DNA of 64,000 bases from the NCBI GenBank assembly GCA_964023275.1, contig OZ029928.1, forward strand, positions 17,751,599 to 17,815,598, in the 5' to 3' direction. The notes beneath the pieces are model-generated. The model ran no database searches, was not told where the DNA came from, and was given only the letters and a program-made list of their open reading frames with translations. The translations under genes were made by a program, and so were the position numbers. Each line of letters starts with the position of its first letter. Position 1 is the first letter of the stretch. This DNA comes from Norana najaformis (lineage: Eukaryota > Annelida > Clitellata > Crassiclitellata > Hormogastridae). This document shows, piece after piece, positions 44,710 through 55,395 of this stretch.

Positions 44710-44825
44710 TGAACTTCGACAGACAGACAGACAGACACACACACACACATTCACACAGACACACACACAGACACACAGGCAGACATACACACACAGACAG
44801 GCAGCACAGGCAGACAGACAACAGA
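44710..44825. repeat. (ACAG/ACAC)n microsatellite
   Basis: CAGACAGACAGACACACACA type. Confidence 0.95.
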
Positions 44826-44954
44826 TATTACTCACACTGGTCTGTCGTTCTCTCTTCCTATATTCACGACACCATAAACATCTTTCCTGCCTAACTGGCA
44901 TCTCGCTGCACTCTGTGGTTGACTTTTCAGAACGGCGACCGTGGCATGTTTCAG

Positions 44955-45118
44955 CTACCTCACATTATATGACATTACATTATATGACCTTACATTATAT
45001 GACCTTACATTATATGACATTACATATTATGGCTGCACATTATATGACATTACATTATATGGCCTCACATTATATGACATAACATTATGGCGTCACATTA
45101 TATGACATTACATTATAT
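44955..45118 (+). repeat. Left arm of inverted pair C
   Basis: ACATTATATGACATTACATT units with GGCCTCAC, GACCTTAC and GGCTGCAC variants. Confidence 0.9.
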
Positions 45119-45224
45119 GTTTGCTGATGTTTCACTGCTACTGTTGGCCTGTTGTTGTTGATGCCTTGATGGTGTTGCACTGCTACTGTTGTCTATTGAC
45201 TGTTGTTCTTGACCTAATGTTCTT
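45119..45224. other. Spacer of inverted pair C
   Basis: About 106 bp with two CACTGCTACTGTTG units. CTGTTGTTG phrases here are complementary to CAACAACA-rich DNA at 45465-45660. Confidence 0.6.
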
Positions 45225-45450
45225 AGTAATGTCATAATATGTGGGGACATACAAGGTAATGTCATATAATGTGAGGTCATATAATGTCATATAATGTGAT
45301 GCCATAATATGTAATGGCATATTATGTGAGGTCATATAATGTAATGTCATATAATGTGATGCCATAATATGTAATGGCATATTATGTGAGGTCATATAAT
45401 GTAATGTCATATAATGTGATGCCATAATATGTAATGTCATATGATGTGTA
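45225..45450 (-). repeat. Right arm of inverted pair C
   Basis: AATGTCATATAATGTGATGC and CATAATATGTAATGGCATAT form a 60-bp unit repeated at 45291 and 45351. They read as the reverse complement of the left-arm motifs (ACATTATATGACATT). Confidence 0.9.
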
Positions 45451-46017
45451 AGGTCATGTAAAGTCAGGTCAACAACAAAAAGGATAGGTGCAACAGGACA
45501 ACAGCTGTACAGAATAACAGCAGGGCAACAAACAGTACAACAGCTGAAACCGGCTAAATACAACAAGACAACAGCAAAGCAACAAAAAGGATAAGTACAA
45601 CAGGACAACAGGTGGGCAGAACAACAATAGCTACCCAGAAGAACAACATCCTCACGACAACAACTTACTTATGCAACCAAGTAGGCAAAAACAAGTCCAA
45701 AAAATATTCCACAGGCCAGTTTCGTCAGCTAATTAAAACTTCTGCTGCCGGATAATTAATGTTAAATACAGAGAAATGTTCCGCAGTCGCGTGACTGGGT
45801 TCACAAAGGGGTCAACATACAACCCCCACGCCGATAACTTTTTATTTCTAGCCGATACAAGCCCACACTCTTGATTTTATTGCCATAAGCCTGACTCATT
45901 TGTGTATGATTTTTGCATGTACTCTAATCTCTGCTGAAATCAGACACTAGGGTGTTGAGAATGGCCATGGCAGACTAATAATATTGTGGTTGAGACATTT
46001 ATTTAATTATACGTCGT
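45451..46017. other. CAACA-rich then unique sequence
   Basis: AACAAAAAGGATAGGTGCAA and AAAAAGGATAAGTACAACAG give a loose ~125-bp repeat at 45470-45620. The rest is unique without a gene. Confidence 0.5.
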
Positions 46018-46082
46018 ATATACATACATACATACATACATACATACATGTACATACATACGTCATATATACGTTATACATA
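46018..46082. repeat. (TACA)n microsatellite
   Basis: TACATACATACA with CGTCATATATACGTTATA. Confidence 0.9.
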
Positions 46083-46120
46083 TATGCATTCATACTCCAG
46101 AGTAGAGTGCCTCTACTTTT

Positions 46121-46332
46121 GTGGTTGAGTGTCATTTTGTACGTCTGTCTTTGTGGTTGAGTGTCATTCTGTATGTCTGTCTTTGTGGTTGAGTGTCATT
46201 CTGTATGTCTGTCTGTGTGGTTGAGTGTCATTCTGTATGTCTGTCTTTGTGGTTGAGTGTCATTCTGTATGTCTGTCTTTGTGGTTGAGTGTCATTCTGT
46301 ATGTCTGTCTTTGTGGTTGAGTGTCATTCTCT
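46121..46332 (+). repeat. Minisatellite, 32-bp unit, ~7 copies
   Basis: TGTGGTTGAGTGTCATTCTG + TATGTCTGTCTT. A stray single unit sits at 53074-53105. Confidence 0.95.
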
Positions 46333-46540
46333 AAATCCAGACAGCGGCGGTTCAAATCCACCCCAAGGGGTAGAAAGATATCTCGATGTCTGTACCACTA
46401 GTTGCTCCATAGCGAACTTGGCTATAAAATGAGTACATCGACTGCACACTGTCGGTGGTAAGATCAGGCGGCGAGGGAGATGGCTCACCTGCCCTCATAA
46501 GCCGAGGCTAAGAAAATGAAGTCGCTAACACGTCATACCC
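46329..46540 (+). mobile_element. tRNA-derived SINE, family C
   Basis: B box GGTTCAAATCC at 46351, body with GTACCACTAGTTGCTCCATA and AAGATCAGGCGGCGAGGGAG, 3' end CCGAGGCTAAGAAAATGAAG followed by TCGCTAACACG. The 5' head is cut where the minisatellite ends. Confidence 0.75.
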
Positions 46541-46960
46541 AAGGCTGTCGCTCAGGATTAACTTAAGGGACTGTTCTTCATTACCAGACATTTTATGTTC
46601 AAGATACGTCTGTGTATGTTGAACAAAAGGTGTCTAATACTTGAAGACACTGTTTGAAGACAGTTTATAACAGCGTGGTCGCATCAGTGTCTGATTGTCG
46701 GATACCGTCGCAAAGTCCTAACTCCAGCCGATTTACATCTGTAGGTATTCTGAACACACTGGTATCTGGTGTATGCAGACATTACTTGTAAAAGGCGTGC
46801 CCGTATTAATATATGCCGCGAGCGAAAGTCAGTTCCCTCCCACGATTACCAGACAATTGTTTTCCATAAGCGCTCTGTCCGCACTAGTATCCGTTATTGG
46901 CAGACGCAATTTGATATAATATATCCTGTATAATTTCCGCAATTGGCCTAACGACACAAC
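46541..46960. repeat. Diverged repeats of a TGTCTG..CAGACA dyad
   Basis: GGTATCTGGTGTATGCAGAC at about 46767, AGTATCCGTTATTGGCAGAC at 46886, with ACCAGACATTTTA and ACCAGACAATTG between. Similar dyads lie at 655, 18900, 35360 and 51126. Confidence 0.5.
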
Positions 46961-47262
46961 AACATTTAACCTCATTTATAGGATAAACAAAGATAATCAG
47001 AGCAAAAGCTTCAAGGGTAAAACTGTAGTCTGTGTGATCTGCCATAACGAACAGCACATGACAAATTTAAATACTAGAATTTGAGAGCAAATTAAATGCT
47101 CCAGTAAGTCATTTAATTCCATATTCTCCATAACAATTTCAACGGTCCAATTAGGCTTCTAAGTCCATATTCTCCACGACAATTTTAAATGGTCCAATAA
47201 GTCATTTAATTCTATATTCTTCATGACAATTTTAAATCGTCTCTCTCTATCTCTGTCTCCAG
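46961..47262. other. Unique AT-rich sequence
   Basis: CATATTCTCCATAACAATTT and CATATTCTCCACGACAATTT give a loose ~60-bp repeat at 47110-47230. No gene. Confidence 0.45.
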
Positions 47263-47434
47263 TGCTTCGTAGGACTTGCCGTTTATTTCCCAGCTTACGC
47301 CGGTACCAAATTCTACTGCTTGGTGACAGAGGCACGGTGAGCGCAAACAACTTGCCCAGGGTCGTTACACGGAGTCGAACCCGCAACCGCATGATCATTA
47401 ACCAAACGCGTTACCGATAGATCACTGTGCCGCA
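47263..47434 (-). mobile_element. SINE family B, 3'-truncated copy
   Basis: Minus strand: tRNA-like head near 47434 with B-box GGGTTCGACTCCGTG, then GGCAAGTTGTTTGCGCTCAC and the start of the body. Confidence 0.8.
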
Positions 47435-47619
47435 GAAGTGATTTAAGTTGCTAGAGGTCAACTAGAAGCGAGATAGAGATCAGTAGACAGCTATAGGAAG
47501 TATTCAGGCTACATTCCGTTCCAGAGTATCAGTAAGATGAGCAGATAAATAGATTGCCAACGATGCAGTTCAATGACACTATGAAAGCCTCCTCCAACTG
47601 TATTACCAAAGCCATCCAC
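47435..47619. other. Unique sequence
   Basis: Nothing recognised. Confidence 0.35.
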
Positions 47620-47855
47620 TCCTATTTCACAGATCCTATCCTGACACCCCTTCTTCCTCTTATCTCTCTCCTCTCCAACCCCAGACACCATCCCCCACAG
47701 CTGCCACGCTGTCTCTCCGTCTGACTTTTGGATCTTGACCTGGAACCGGACCCTTTTGCCTATCGATTTTATTTTGACTGAGCGCCTGTGAATAAACTGG
47801 TCCCCGCGACGTGGCTTTCGTTGGGCGCTGTAGAAATCTCGGAATTACGATTACG
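47620..47855 (+). mobile_element. LINE 3' end, family 1, 5'-truncated
   Basis: CACAGATCCTATCCTGACAC through ACTGAGCGCCTGTGAATAAA to GGGCGCTGTAGAAATCTCGG and a short GATTACG tail. Confidence 0.88.
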
Positions 47856-48079
47856 CGGACTTCTAGCCAACAGCACTGGACTCTGTATGCCCAGCTTATG
47901 CCACTAACATCATATAGAGCTCTGTAAATCCTGTCCATTGCCCTTGCACAGACGTCCGGTGCACGTATGATGTGTCTGATCAAGAAGAAAAAGAATGAGA
48001 AACATCATCGTAAGCCACATCTCTTCAGATCTCTCAGACAGCCATGCTTCAACACCTTCGAGAGGTTCTTCAAGTACAC
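47856..48079. other. Unique sequence
   Basis: No gene seen. Confidence 0.35.
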
Positions 48080-48540
48080 TAAACATACACATACATACAT
48101 ACATTCACACACACATACTAAGACAGCTACATACATACATACACACACATACTAAGACAGCTACATACATACACACACACACATACTAAGACAGCTACAT
48201 ACATACATAAATACATACATACACATATCACAACACGTCAGCATTGGATCAGCAAGGTCGCAGCTGTCCACTTACACAGTCATAGGCAGATACATACACA
48301 TACACACAAATTCATATACATACACAAAATAAATTTACAAGCATACACATGCATACATACATACATACATATGCATACATGCTCGCATACACACACATAC
48401 ATACACAGTCATAGGCACATACATACACATATACACAAATAAATTCATACACATACACAAAAGCAGTGTAGACATACATACATACACATGCACACATACA
48501 GACAAACATACATACACACATACATTCATACATATTTACA
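48080..48540. repeat. (CATA)n compound microsatellite
   Basis: The ACTAAGACAGCTACATACAT unit occurs three times at 48117-48205. CAGTCATAGGCA(G/C)ATACATA occurs twice. The rest is CATA/CACA. Confidence 0.9.
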
Positions 48541-48769
48541 TGCACACAGAATATTTCTGCTCCAAGTTTCAGCCGGATCTTACTCAATCAAGCCCTTCTG
48601 CTTGCAGAGTAGATAGGATTGGCCCAGGGCTGCAAGCAGTGCCAATCAAATTAGATATTTCTGCTTTTGCCAACCTATACACAATATCTAGACTTGAACT
48701 CTCAACCCTGGATGAGCCTCGGTTAATTGACTGCTAATCGGTCTGGTGACTCTTTCATCCATCATATCT
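48541..48769. other. Unique sequence
   Basis: A 65-codon plus frame starting at 48540 has no domain. Confidence 0.35.
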
Positions 48770-48890
48770 GAGCAACTGAATATATGAACGAACGAATGAA
48801 TGAACGAAAGAACGGATGAATGAATGAATGAACAAATGAATGAATGAATGAAAGAACAAATGAATGAATGAATGAAAGAACGCCTTTTAA
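48770..48890. repeat. (GAAT)n microsatellite
   Basis: GAATGAATGAACGAAAGAAC type. Confidence 0.95.
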
Positions 48891-48965
48891 AGAACTTGCA
48901 TACTTCAAGAAACCGGTACACTTTGTGAGGTCTTTAAAAGGCGCTATATAAATCGCCATATACAA
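48891..48965 (+). mobile_element. Retroelement 3' terminus, family 6
   Basis: TTGTGAGGTCTTTAAAAGGC and GCTATATAAATCGCC, followed by a TACAAATA/CATACA tail. Minus-strand counterpart at 60480-60540, diverged copy at 60300-60375. Confidence 0.65.
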
Positions 48966-49215
48966 ATAAACATACATACACACTTCCATCCATTTATACA
49001 TACATCCGTTTATTCATACATACATACATACATACAAATATACATATATATATATATACACACATAAACATACATACATAATCATACATATCTACATACC
49101 AGTGCATACACAAATAGATACATACACTCATACTTCCACCCATCCATCAACACATACATACACAAACATGCACACATACAGACACACACAAAGACACATC
49201 TATACATACATATCG
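48966..49215. repeat. (CATA/TACA)n microsatellite
   Basis: Directly continues the tail of the preceding retroelement terminus. Confidence 0.9.
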
Positions 49216-49235
49216 TCGGTTCAAACATTGAAAGT

Positions 49236-49312
49236 TCTGGACTGTGACATGGAATTGAACCCGGGCCACAGAGGCGAAAGGCCGAGGTGTTACCAGTCAG
49301 CCGCTTAACCTG
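49236..49312 (-). mobile_element. tRNA-like SINE head
   Basis: Minus strand: GGTTAAGCGGCTGACTGGTA (A-box region), then B-box GGGTTCAATTCC at about 49254-49265. tRNA-like, but the stems do not pair well enough for a functional tRNA. Confidence 0.45.
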
Positions 49313-49519
49313 TTCCAGATGGAAGGATTTCTTTTGGTCGAATCATTTCTCCATTTCCAGGTAACGGAAGACGAACGGATGTGAATGGAATGGAAGCAAA
49401 AATTCAGCCACCGCGGCTGCCTAATGCCAACGGAATTCACCGGCAGTGAAGACGTATCCTATGGTACAGCATGATAAAGTAAGGTCTGGTACCACCCACA
49501 CGCCTATAGGTAAATCCCA
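49313..49519. other. Unique sequence
   Basis: No gene seen. Confidence 0.35.
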
Positions 49520-49580
49520 TCTCTTACTACTACTGCTACTACTACTACTACTACCACTGCTACTACTACCACTACTACTA

Positions 49581-49616
<36 letters not shown>

Positions 49617-49618
49617 AC
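49520..49618. repeat. (CTA)n microsatellite
   Basis: ACTACTACTACC with CCACTG interruptions. Confidence 0.95.
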
Positions 49619-49741
49619 AGATACATAAGAAGGTTTTCAAGCGCTTGCGGAAAAGATGGAAAGAGAGACTAAGAAATTCCTGGCATAGGTCATTAGGAAG
49701 CCCATTCCAAAAAGCGGGACCAACCATAGCAAAACTCCTAC
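49619..49741 (-). mobile_element. Inverted LINE ORF-tail segment
   Basis: The minus strand encodes GERRSFAMVGPAFWNGLPND then LCQEFLSLSFHLFRKRLKTF, the RSFA..P.FWN.LP.DL ..RKRLKT motif. It abuts head-on the plus-strand LINE that begins LFKKSHPYQSSH at 49742, as if the native order ..LKTFLF/KKSHP.. had been broken and its 5' part inverted. Confidence 0.8.
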
Positions 49742-50205
49742 GCTCACCTTTTCAAGAAATCCCACCCTTATCAGTCTTCTCATTTCTCTCAGCTTGAACA
49801 TAACCCATCCTAATAGCTCCTCCCCCCTACTTTCTCTGGTCTTCGGACAACAGGACTTGAATCTTGACATGGCATCTTTGGACGACCCCACGGACTTGAC
49901 GCAGCGCTCGTGAATAAGCTGGTGCCCTGAGTTTAGGACTTGGTTCTTCACATGGCATTTTTGGACAAACCCACGGACATGACGCAGCGCTCGTGAATAA
50001 GCTGGTCTTTGGACAACCCAACGGACTTGACGCAGCGCTCGCGAATAAGCTGATGCCTTGCGCTTAGGACTTAATTCTTGACATGGCATCTTTGGACAAC
50101 CCCACGGACTTGACGCAGCGCTCGCAAATAGACTGGTTGTGCCCTGCGCTTAGCTTTTAAGTAGCACTATAGAAATTTCGAGTTTACGATTACGATTAAA
50201 GTAGC
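49742..50205 (+). mobile_element. LINE 3' end, family 2, with internal duplications
   Basis: CTTTTCAAGAAATCCCACCC encodes LFKKSHPYQSSHFSQLEHNP then a stop. In the 3' UTR the segment GACTTGACGCAGCGCTCG + TGAATAAGCTGG recurs about four times instead of once. The end reads GTAGCACTATAGAAATTTCG with a TTTACGATTACGATTA tail. Confidence 0.85.
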
Positions 50206-50544
50206 GTAAGTTAAAGTTAAGTCCCATGGCTATTTGAGCTTAAGGAAAGGAGATATGGAGATCGCTTGCGCCCGGAAGAACACTGTTGTCTTTCCCGATT
50301 ATCAGAAGCAGATGGACAACACGCTCCAGCCCCACAATGTTCGTGTTGTCTTTACAACCCGGAGCAACAAACAATGGACTCGACCGACTGATGCACTCAA
50401 AATTGAACAAATGTGTTTTTCCTAGATTTCGGAAATTTCCGAGACGGCACCAACGTTCTGAGAATTCGTGCAATGTAAATATGGTCCCACACCAGACACA
50501 TTGATCGCATGTGGGTGCAGTCAGCAACTATCTGCTCGTGCACA
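50206..50544. other. Unique sequence
   Basis: Overlapping 63-95 codon frames on both strands without domain. Confidence 0.35.
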
Positions 50545-50592
50545 GCACCCTTTTAAAGGCCTCAGCCGTACTACGACTCTCTATAAATCGTC

Positions 50593-50633
<41 letters not shown>

Positions 50634-50640
50634 GTTACTG
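50545..50640 (+). mobile_element. Retroelement 3' terminus, family 5, (ATT)n tail
   Basis: AGGCCTCAGCCGTACTACGA and CTCTATAAATCGTC followed by (TTA)~13. Same family as 28930. Confidence 0.65.
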
Positions 50641-51050
50641 CCATTATTATTTATGCAATCATTTTCTTGGTTCATTCATTAATTCAGTTGCTCCTGCATT
50701 CGTTTATTCAATTAGCTGGTGATTTATTCATTCATTTGTTTGGTTACTCATGCAATCATTCACTCATTTACTTAAGCATTCATCTGCTCATTTATTCACT
50801 CATTAATGCATTCATTCACTCATCCATTCATTCACGCATTCATTCGTTCGTTCATGCATTTATTCACTCATTCATTCGTTCGTTCATGCATTTATTCACT
50901 CGTGCATTCATTCACTCGTGCATTCATTCACTCGTGCATTCATTCAATGCATTCATTCACCCATTCAGCATTCACTTACGCTTCCACTCATCCACCCATT
51001 CATTCATTCTTTCATTCATTCACTCAAGCACATGCATTCACATTAGCCAC
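50641..51050. repeat. (ATTC)n compound microsatellite
   Basis: CATTCATTCACTCATT with GTTCGTTCATGCATTTATTC repeats. Confidence 0.95.
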
Positions 51051-51382
51051 GTGAGATTCCGGACGTGACCTTTGACACTGCAGCATCACACAGCAGATGC
51101 TAGCTTTAGAATTCCGGCCACACAAGTGTCTGTTCTTAACAGACATCATTAGCTTTTAAGAGCGTAAACTCTGGAAGAGAAGCGACGAGAAGCGAAGACC
51201 ATCACGCGCCCCACAGACCATGTTCCAAAGCCATTTGCACGGGGCCATGTAGATCTAAATGCTAGAATCTATATTCAGAACTACTTGACTGGATTCTTCA
51301 CTGCTGGAACTCAAATCCTTGCCCCCTGTCCCCCCACCGTCCAAGTTCCAGGCAAAACACGTATGCCCTTATCAATCGACTG
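51051..51382. other. Unique sequence
   Basis: AAGTGTCTGTTCTTAACAGAC at 51126 is a CAGACA dyad. No gene. Confidence 0.4.
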
Positions 51383-51540
51383 ATCTAAAGGGTTAAAAGC
51401 AGGCCACATCCGTTCACTGACCTAAAGGGTTAAACACATATAACACATCAGTTGATTGAGCTAAAGGGTTAAACACACCGCACATTAGTCGAATGACCTA
51501 AAGGGTTAAACACATACCACACATCAGCTGACCTAAATAT
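51383..51540. repeat. CTAAAGGGTTAAACACA minisatellite, ~43-bp unit, 4 copies
   Basis: CTAAAGGGTTAAA begins at about 51386, 51422, 51461 and 51502, with CACATCAG(T/C)TGA between. Confidence 0.8.
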
Positions 51541-51675
51541 CATACAAGAATTAATGATCTAACAAATTTAAATGCCTAGAATTAAAATTTAAATCCGGTA
51601 GAATGAATCAAAAAAGTTGAAGATAAATATGACATGAGTTAATCGTCATACATGGCACTAAATCACTCAATATTC
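51541..51675. other. Unique AT-rich sequence
   Basis: Nothing recognised. Confidence 0.3.
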
Positions 51676-51824
51676 TCTATCTCTCTCTGTCTGTCTCCCT
51701 CTGTTGCTGACTCTCTTGTCTGTCTGTCTGTCTGTCTCCCTCTGTTGCTGACTCTCTTGTCTGTCTGTCTCCCTCTGTTGCTGACTCTCTTGTCTGTCTG
51801 TCTGTCTCCCTCTGTTGCTGACTC

Positions 51825-51857
<33 letters not shown>

Positions 51858-51980
51858 CCTCTGTTGCTGACTCTCTTGTCTGTCTGTCTGTCTACATCTG
51901 TTGCTGACTCTCTTGTCTGTCTGTCTCCCTCTGTTGCTGACTCTCTTGTCTGTCTGTCTGTCTCCCTCTGTTGCTGACTC

Positions 51981-52016
<36 letters not shown>

Positions 52017-52280
52017 CCCTCTGTTGCTGACTCTCTTGTCTGTCTGTCTGTCTCCCTCTGTTGCTGACTCTCTTGTCTGTCTGTCTCCCTCTGTTGCTGA
52101 CTCTCTTGTCTGTCTGTCTCCCTCTGTTGCTGACTCTCTTGTCTGTCTGTCTGTCTCCCTCTGTTGCTGACTCTCTTGTCTGTCTGTCTGTCTCCCTCTG
52201 TTGCTGACTCTCTTGTCTGTCTGTCTGTCTCCCTCTGTTGCTGACTCTCTTGTCTGTCTGTCTCCCTCTGTTGCTGACTC

Positions 52281-52320
<40 letters not shown>
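51676..52320. repeat. VNTR: TCCCTCTGTTGCTGACTCTC unit with variable (TCTG)n
   Basis: About 17 units; the number of TCTG between constant parts varies from 2 to 8. One unit has TACATC instead of TCCCTC. Minus-strand frames of 237-246 codons (RESATEGDRQTDKRVSNRGR) are open in several phases and look like repeat artefacts. Confidence 0.95.
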
Positions 52321-52667
52321 CTGTCTCTATCTCTGACTCTGTCTGTCTGGTCTCTTTGAGAACTATGGCAATCCAATCAAGTGGACCGATCCCTCCACAG
52401 GGCTGGAAATCGACCATCCTGCTTAATCACATGTAAGCGGATTCGATCCCCAGACCCGCAAACAAATGTGAACCCAACTGTACAATCTGTCAGCCGAACT
52501 ATAATGACCCCGCCCATACAATAATTACTGTGATTAATTACATAAAGGTCACGTCACAAGCGAAAATCATATATGCAAAAATATATAATGGCTCACGCAT
52601 ATATATATATATATATATAATTAGCATATATATATAGATAAGACTACATATACATATATATATATAT
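52321..52667. other. Unique then TA-rich sequence
   Basis: A B-box-like GGATTCGATCCCC at 52439. TA runs from 52590. No gene. Confidence 0.4.
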
Positions 52668-53012
52668 ATAAATTCTATGCATATAAATGAGTATATATAT
52701 ATACAACTTACATGCATACACATGGTTACATATATAAACAGCATACACATTTATAAATAGATATATATATATGAGATAAACATATACATATATAAACATG
52801 TAGGTATGTATATATATAAATTACATGCATACCTGTGTATGTGCATATACTGCATTGGTATGTATACATACATAAATTATATAATTACAAGCATATATGT
52901 ATATATATATGGATTTAATACGTGCAAATATCTATCGAATATTGTAAATGAATATGTTTGTGCATATCGGTTGAATAATACATTGGATATATATCCATGT
53001 ATACGGGCATTA
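52668..53012 (+). repeat. Left arm of inverted pair D
   Basis: ATAAATTCTATGCATATAAA, ACATGCATACACATGGTTAC, GATAAACATATACATATATA, GTAAATGAATATG, ATCGGTTGAATAATACATTG and CATGTATACGGGCATTAT occur in this order; the reverse complement of 55748-56180 has the same order. The TA run at 52692-52702 is short here. Confidence 0.9.
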
Positions 53013-53674
53013 TGTATATATATAGTAGCATATATACACATATCCATACATATATATACATGTATATGGGTATGTATGTCTGTCTTAGTGGTTGAGTGTC
53101 ATTCTACATGTATGCAAATATGTATATAGTAAATTGTAAGATAAATATGAAAATAATGGTCACTTATCTCCCGTATCAGTTTTATTCAGAGTATCATAGC
53201 TTCTGTTTGCAAGTTTACATCTATGTAACTATGCGTGTGTGTGTGTGTAGGCGTGTATGTGCGTATGTATGTGTGTGGCACTGGAGATACATCCCTTATG
53301 CATGTATATTCGTAAATATATATACATATATATATATATGTATATGGGCTTGAGACCTTGTATGCATATATATATATATATATGCACAAACACTTAAATG
53401 TACATCCATGTAAATTCATGTGTGTTTATAGATATATATATATATATATATATATGGATATGGGCTTGAGACCTTGTATATATATATGCACAATCGCAAT
53501 TACACGTACATCGCTTATGCATGTATATTCGTGTGTATATATATATGGGCTTGATACCTAGTATATATATATACACACATGCACAAGCACTTAAATGTAC
53601 ATCACTTATCCAAGTATATTCGTAAATATATATATATGGATATGGACTTGAGACCTTGTATATATGTATATATA

Positions 53675-53725
<51 letters not shown>

Positions 53726-53735
53726 ATAGATACCC
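53013..53735. repeat. TA-rich DNA with repeated GGGCTTGAGACCTTGTAT units
   Basis: ATATGGGCTTGAGACCTTGT occurs at 53344 and 53459, with diverged forms at 53546 and 53642, associated with TATGCACAA.CAC/GCAATTAC.. TGTACATC: a ~100-bp unit repeated four times. A stray 32-bp minisatellite unit sits at 53074-53105. Confidence 0.8.
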
Positions 53736-53939
53736 GAAGTCCGAAGACCAACCAGACCGTAGAGAATCGAGATCAGAGGGCATATGCAGGGAAAGGGGGT
53801 ATGATGGCAGAGGGCAATGGCCTCTCAGGGGCCACGGGGCAGAGGGAGGAGAGAGCCCTTGGTTTAAGTACAGTTGTCTTCTCCTTCAAGGGCCATTCGC
53901 CTCCACTCCCACTGTTAATGACCCATGCTTCTGGTAACG
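53736..53939. other. Unique sequence
   Basis: GC-moderate, no domain. Confidence 0.35.
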
Positions 53940-54052
53940 ACAGACAGACAGACAGACAAAGACAGACAGACAGACAGACATACAGACAAAGACAGACAAA
54001 GAGAGAGAGGCATGAACATACATATAAATAAGGTACAGATACATATATATAC

Positions 54053-54124
<72 letters not shown>

Positions 54125-54130
54125 GCATGT

Positions 54131-54168
<38 letters not shown>

Positions 54169-54170
54169 GG
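53940..54170. repeat. (ACAG)n, (TA)n and (TG)n microsatellites
   Basis: Three tracts in succession: 53940-54005, 54040-54108 and 54135-54166. Confidence 0.95.
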
Positions 54171-54316
54171 TAGAGATATACTTGCATACACGTAAATATT
54201 TAGAGAGATGTAAGGAGAGGCACAGACAGAGAGCCATAGATAAACAGACTCGCAGGCGGGCAAGCAAGCATTCAGACATGTGCATGCACAGAAAGCAGCC
54301 AGGTAGACAGACACAG

Positions 54317-54350
54317 CTGTTGGATGCTGCTGCTGCTGCTGCTGCTGCTG
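54317..54350. repeat. (CTG)~8 trinucleotide repeat
   Basis: GCTGCTGCTGCTGCTGCTGC. The surrounding 54171-54488 is unique without a gene. Confidence 0.9.
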
Positions 54351-54488
54351 AAGACGATGGACGATGAAGATAATGACGGTGCTAGTGACGATCTCTAACC
54401 CAACAGTAATGGAAAGCACTCGACTAAGCTGGCTGGCAATGAACCTCAAACTTTCAGATCTCCTTATTTGGAGCTCCAGGTTGAAGAC

Positions 54489-54775
54489 TGAAGCAGCAGA
54501 TAGACAGACAGACAAACAGACAGACAGACAAACAGACACGCAAACAGACAGACAGACACACAAACAGACAGACAGAAACACAAACAGACAGACAGATAGA
54601 AACACAAACAGACAGACAGAAACACAAACAGACAGACACACAAACAGATGCACACATAGACAGACACACAAACAGATGCACAAACAAACAGACATACAGA
54701 CAAACAGACACACACAGACAGACACACAAACAGACAGACACACAGACAGACACAGACTGACACAGATACCATAAC
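54489..54775. repeat. (ACAG/ACAC)n compound microsatellite
   Basis: CAGACAGACAAACAGACAGA type. Confidence 0.95.
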
Positions 54776-54899
54776 CCTAAAGACCAAGCCCAGGATTAGG
54801 ACGAGGACGAAAATTGACGACTTGGGGCAACGATGTCACGGGTAAAAAATACCTAGAAGACACGGGCTAAGAATGAAGTGAATTAAAGACGACTTGGGA

Positions 54900-55395
54900 T
54901 GATGGGCCAGATAGGAGGACTAGGGCCAAAGAAGAGGACTAGGACCACAGAGGAGGACTAGGGCCATAGCCAAGGACTTGGGCCAGAGAGGAGGACTATG
55001 GCCAAAAAGGAGGACATGGGCCAAAGAGGAGGATATGGGCCAAAGAGGAGGATATGGGCCAAAGAAGAGGATATGGGCCAAAAAGAAGGACATGGGCCAA
55101 AGAGGAGGATATGGGCCAAAGAGGAGGATATGGGCCAAAGAGGAAGACTATAGGGCCAGAGAGAAAGGACTTGGGCCAAAGAAGAGGACTTGGGCCAAAG
55201 AAGAGGACTAGGACCACAGAGGAGGACTAGGGCCACAGAGGACTAGGACTATAGAGGAGGACTAGGGCCACAGAGGACTAGGACTATAGAGGAGGACTAA
55301 GACCCTAGCGAAGGACCTGGGCCAGAGAGGAGGACTAAGGCCAAAAAGGAGGACAAGGGCCAGAGAGAACGAGTAGGCCCAAAGAGGAGGACTTA
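54900..55395. repeat. Minisatellite, 19-bp core unit, ~24 copies
   Basis: GGCCAAAGAGGAGGATATG and variants (GGGCCACAGAGGACTAGGA). 19 bp is not a multiple of three, and the minus strand is open in all frames with a repeating LWPISSSLAHILLFGPYPP pattern. Confidence 0.93.

Noticed and set aside
49236-49312. Functional tRNA gene
   Set aside because: The B box is good but acceptor and T stems do not pair; it fits a SINE head better.
51663-52417. 237- and 246-codon minus frames with RESATEGDRQTD repeats
   Set aside because: The same VNTR is open in more than one phase and has no non-repeat flank of coding character.
53886-54743. 285-codon minus frame through CACA, GT and TA runs
   Set aside because: Simple-repeat artefact.
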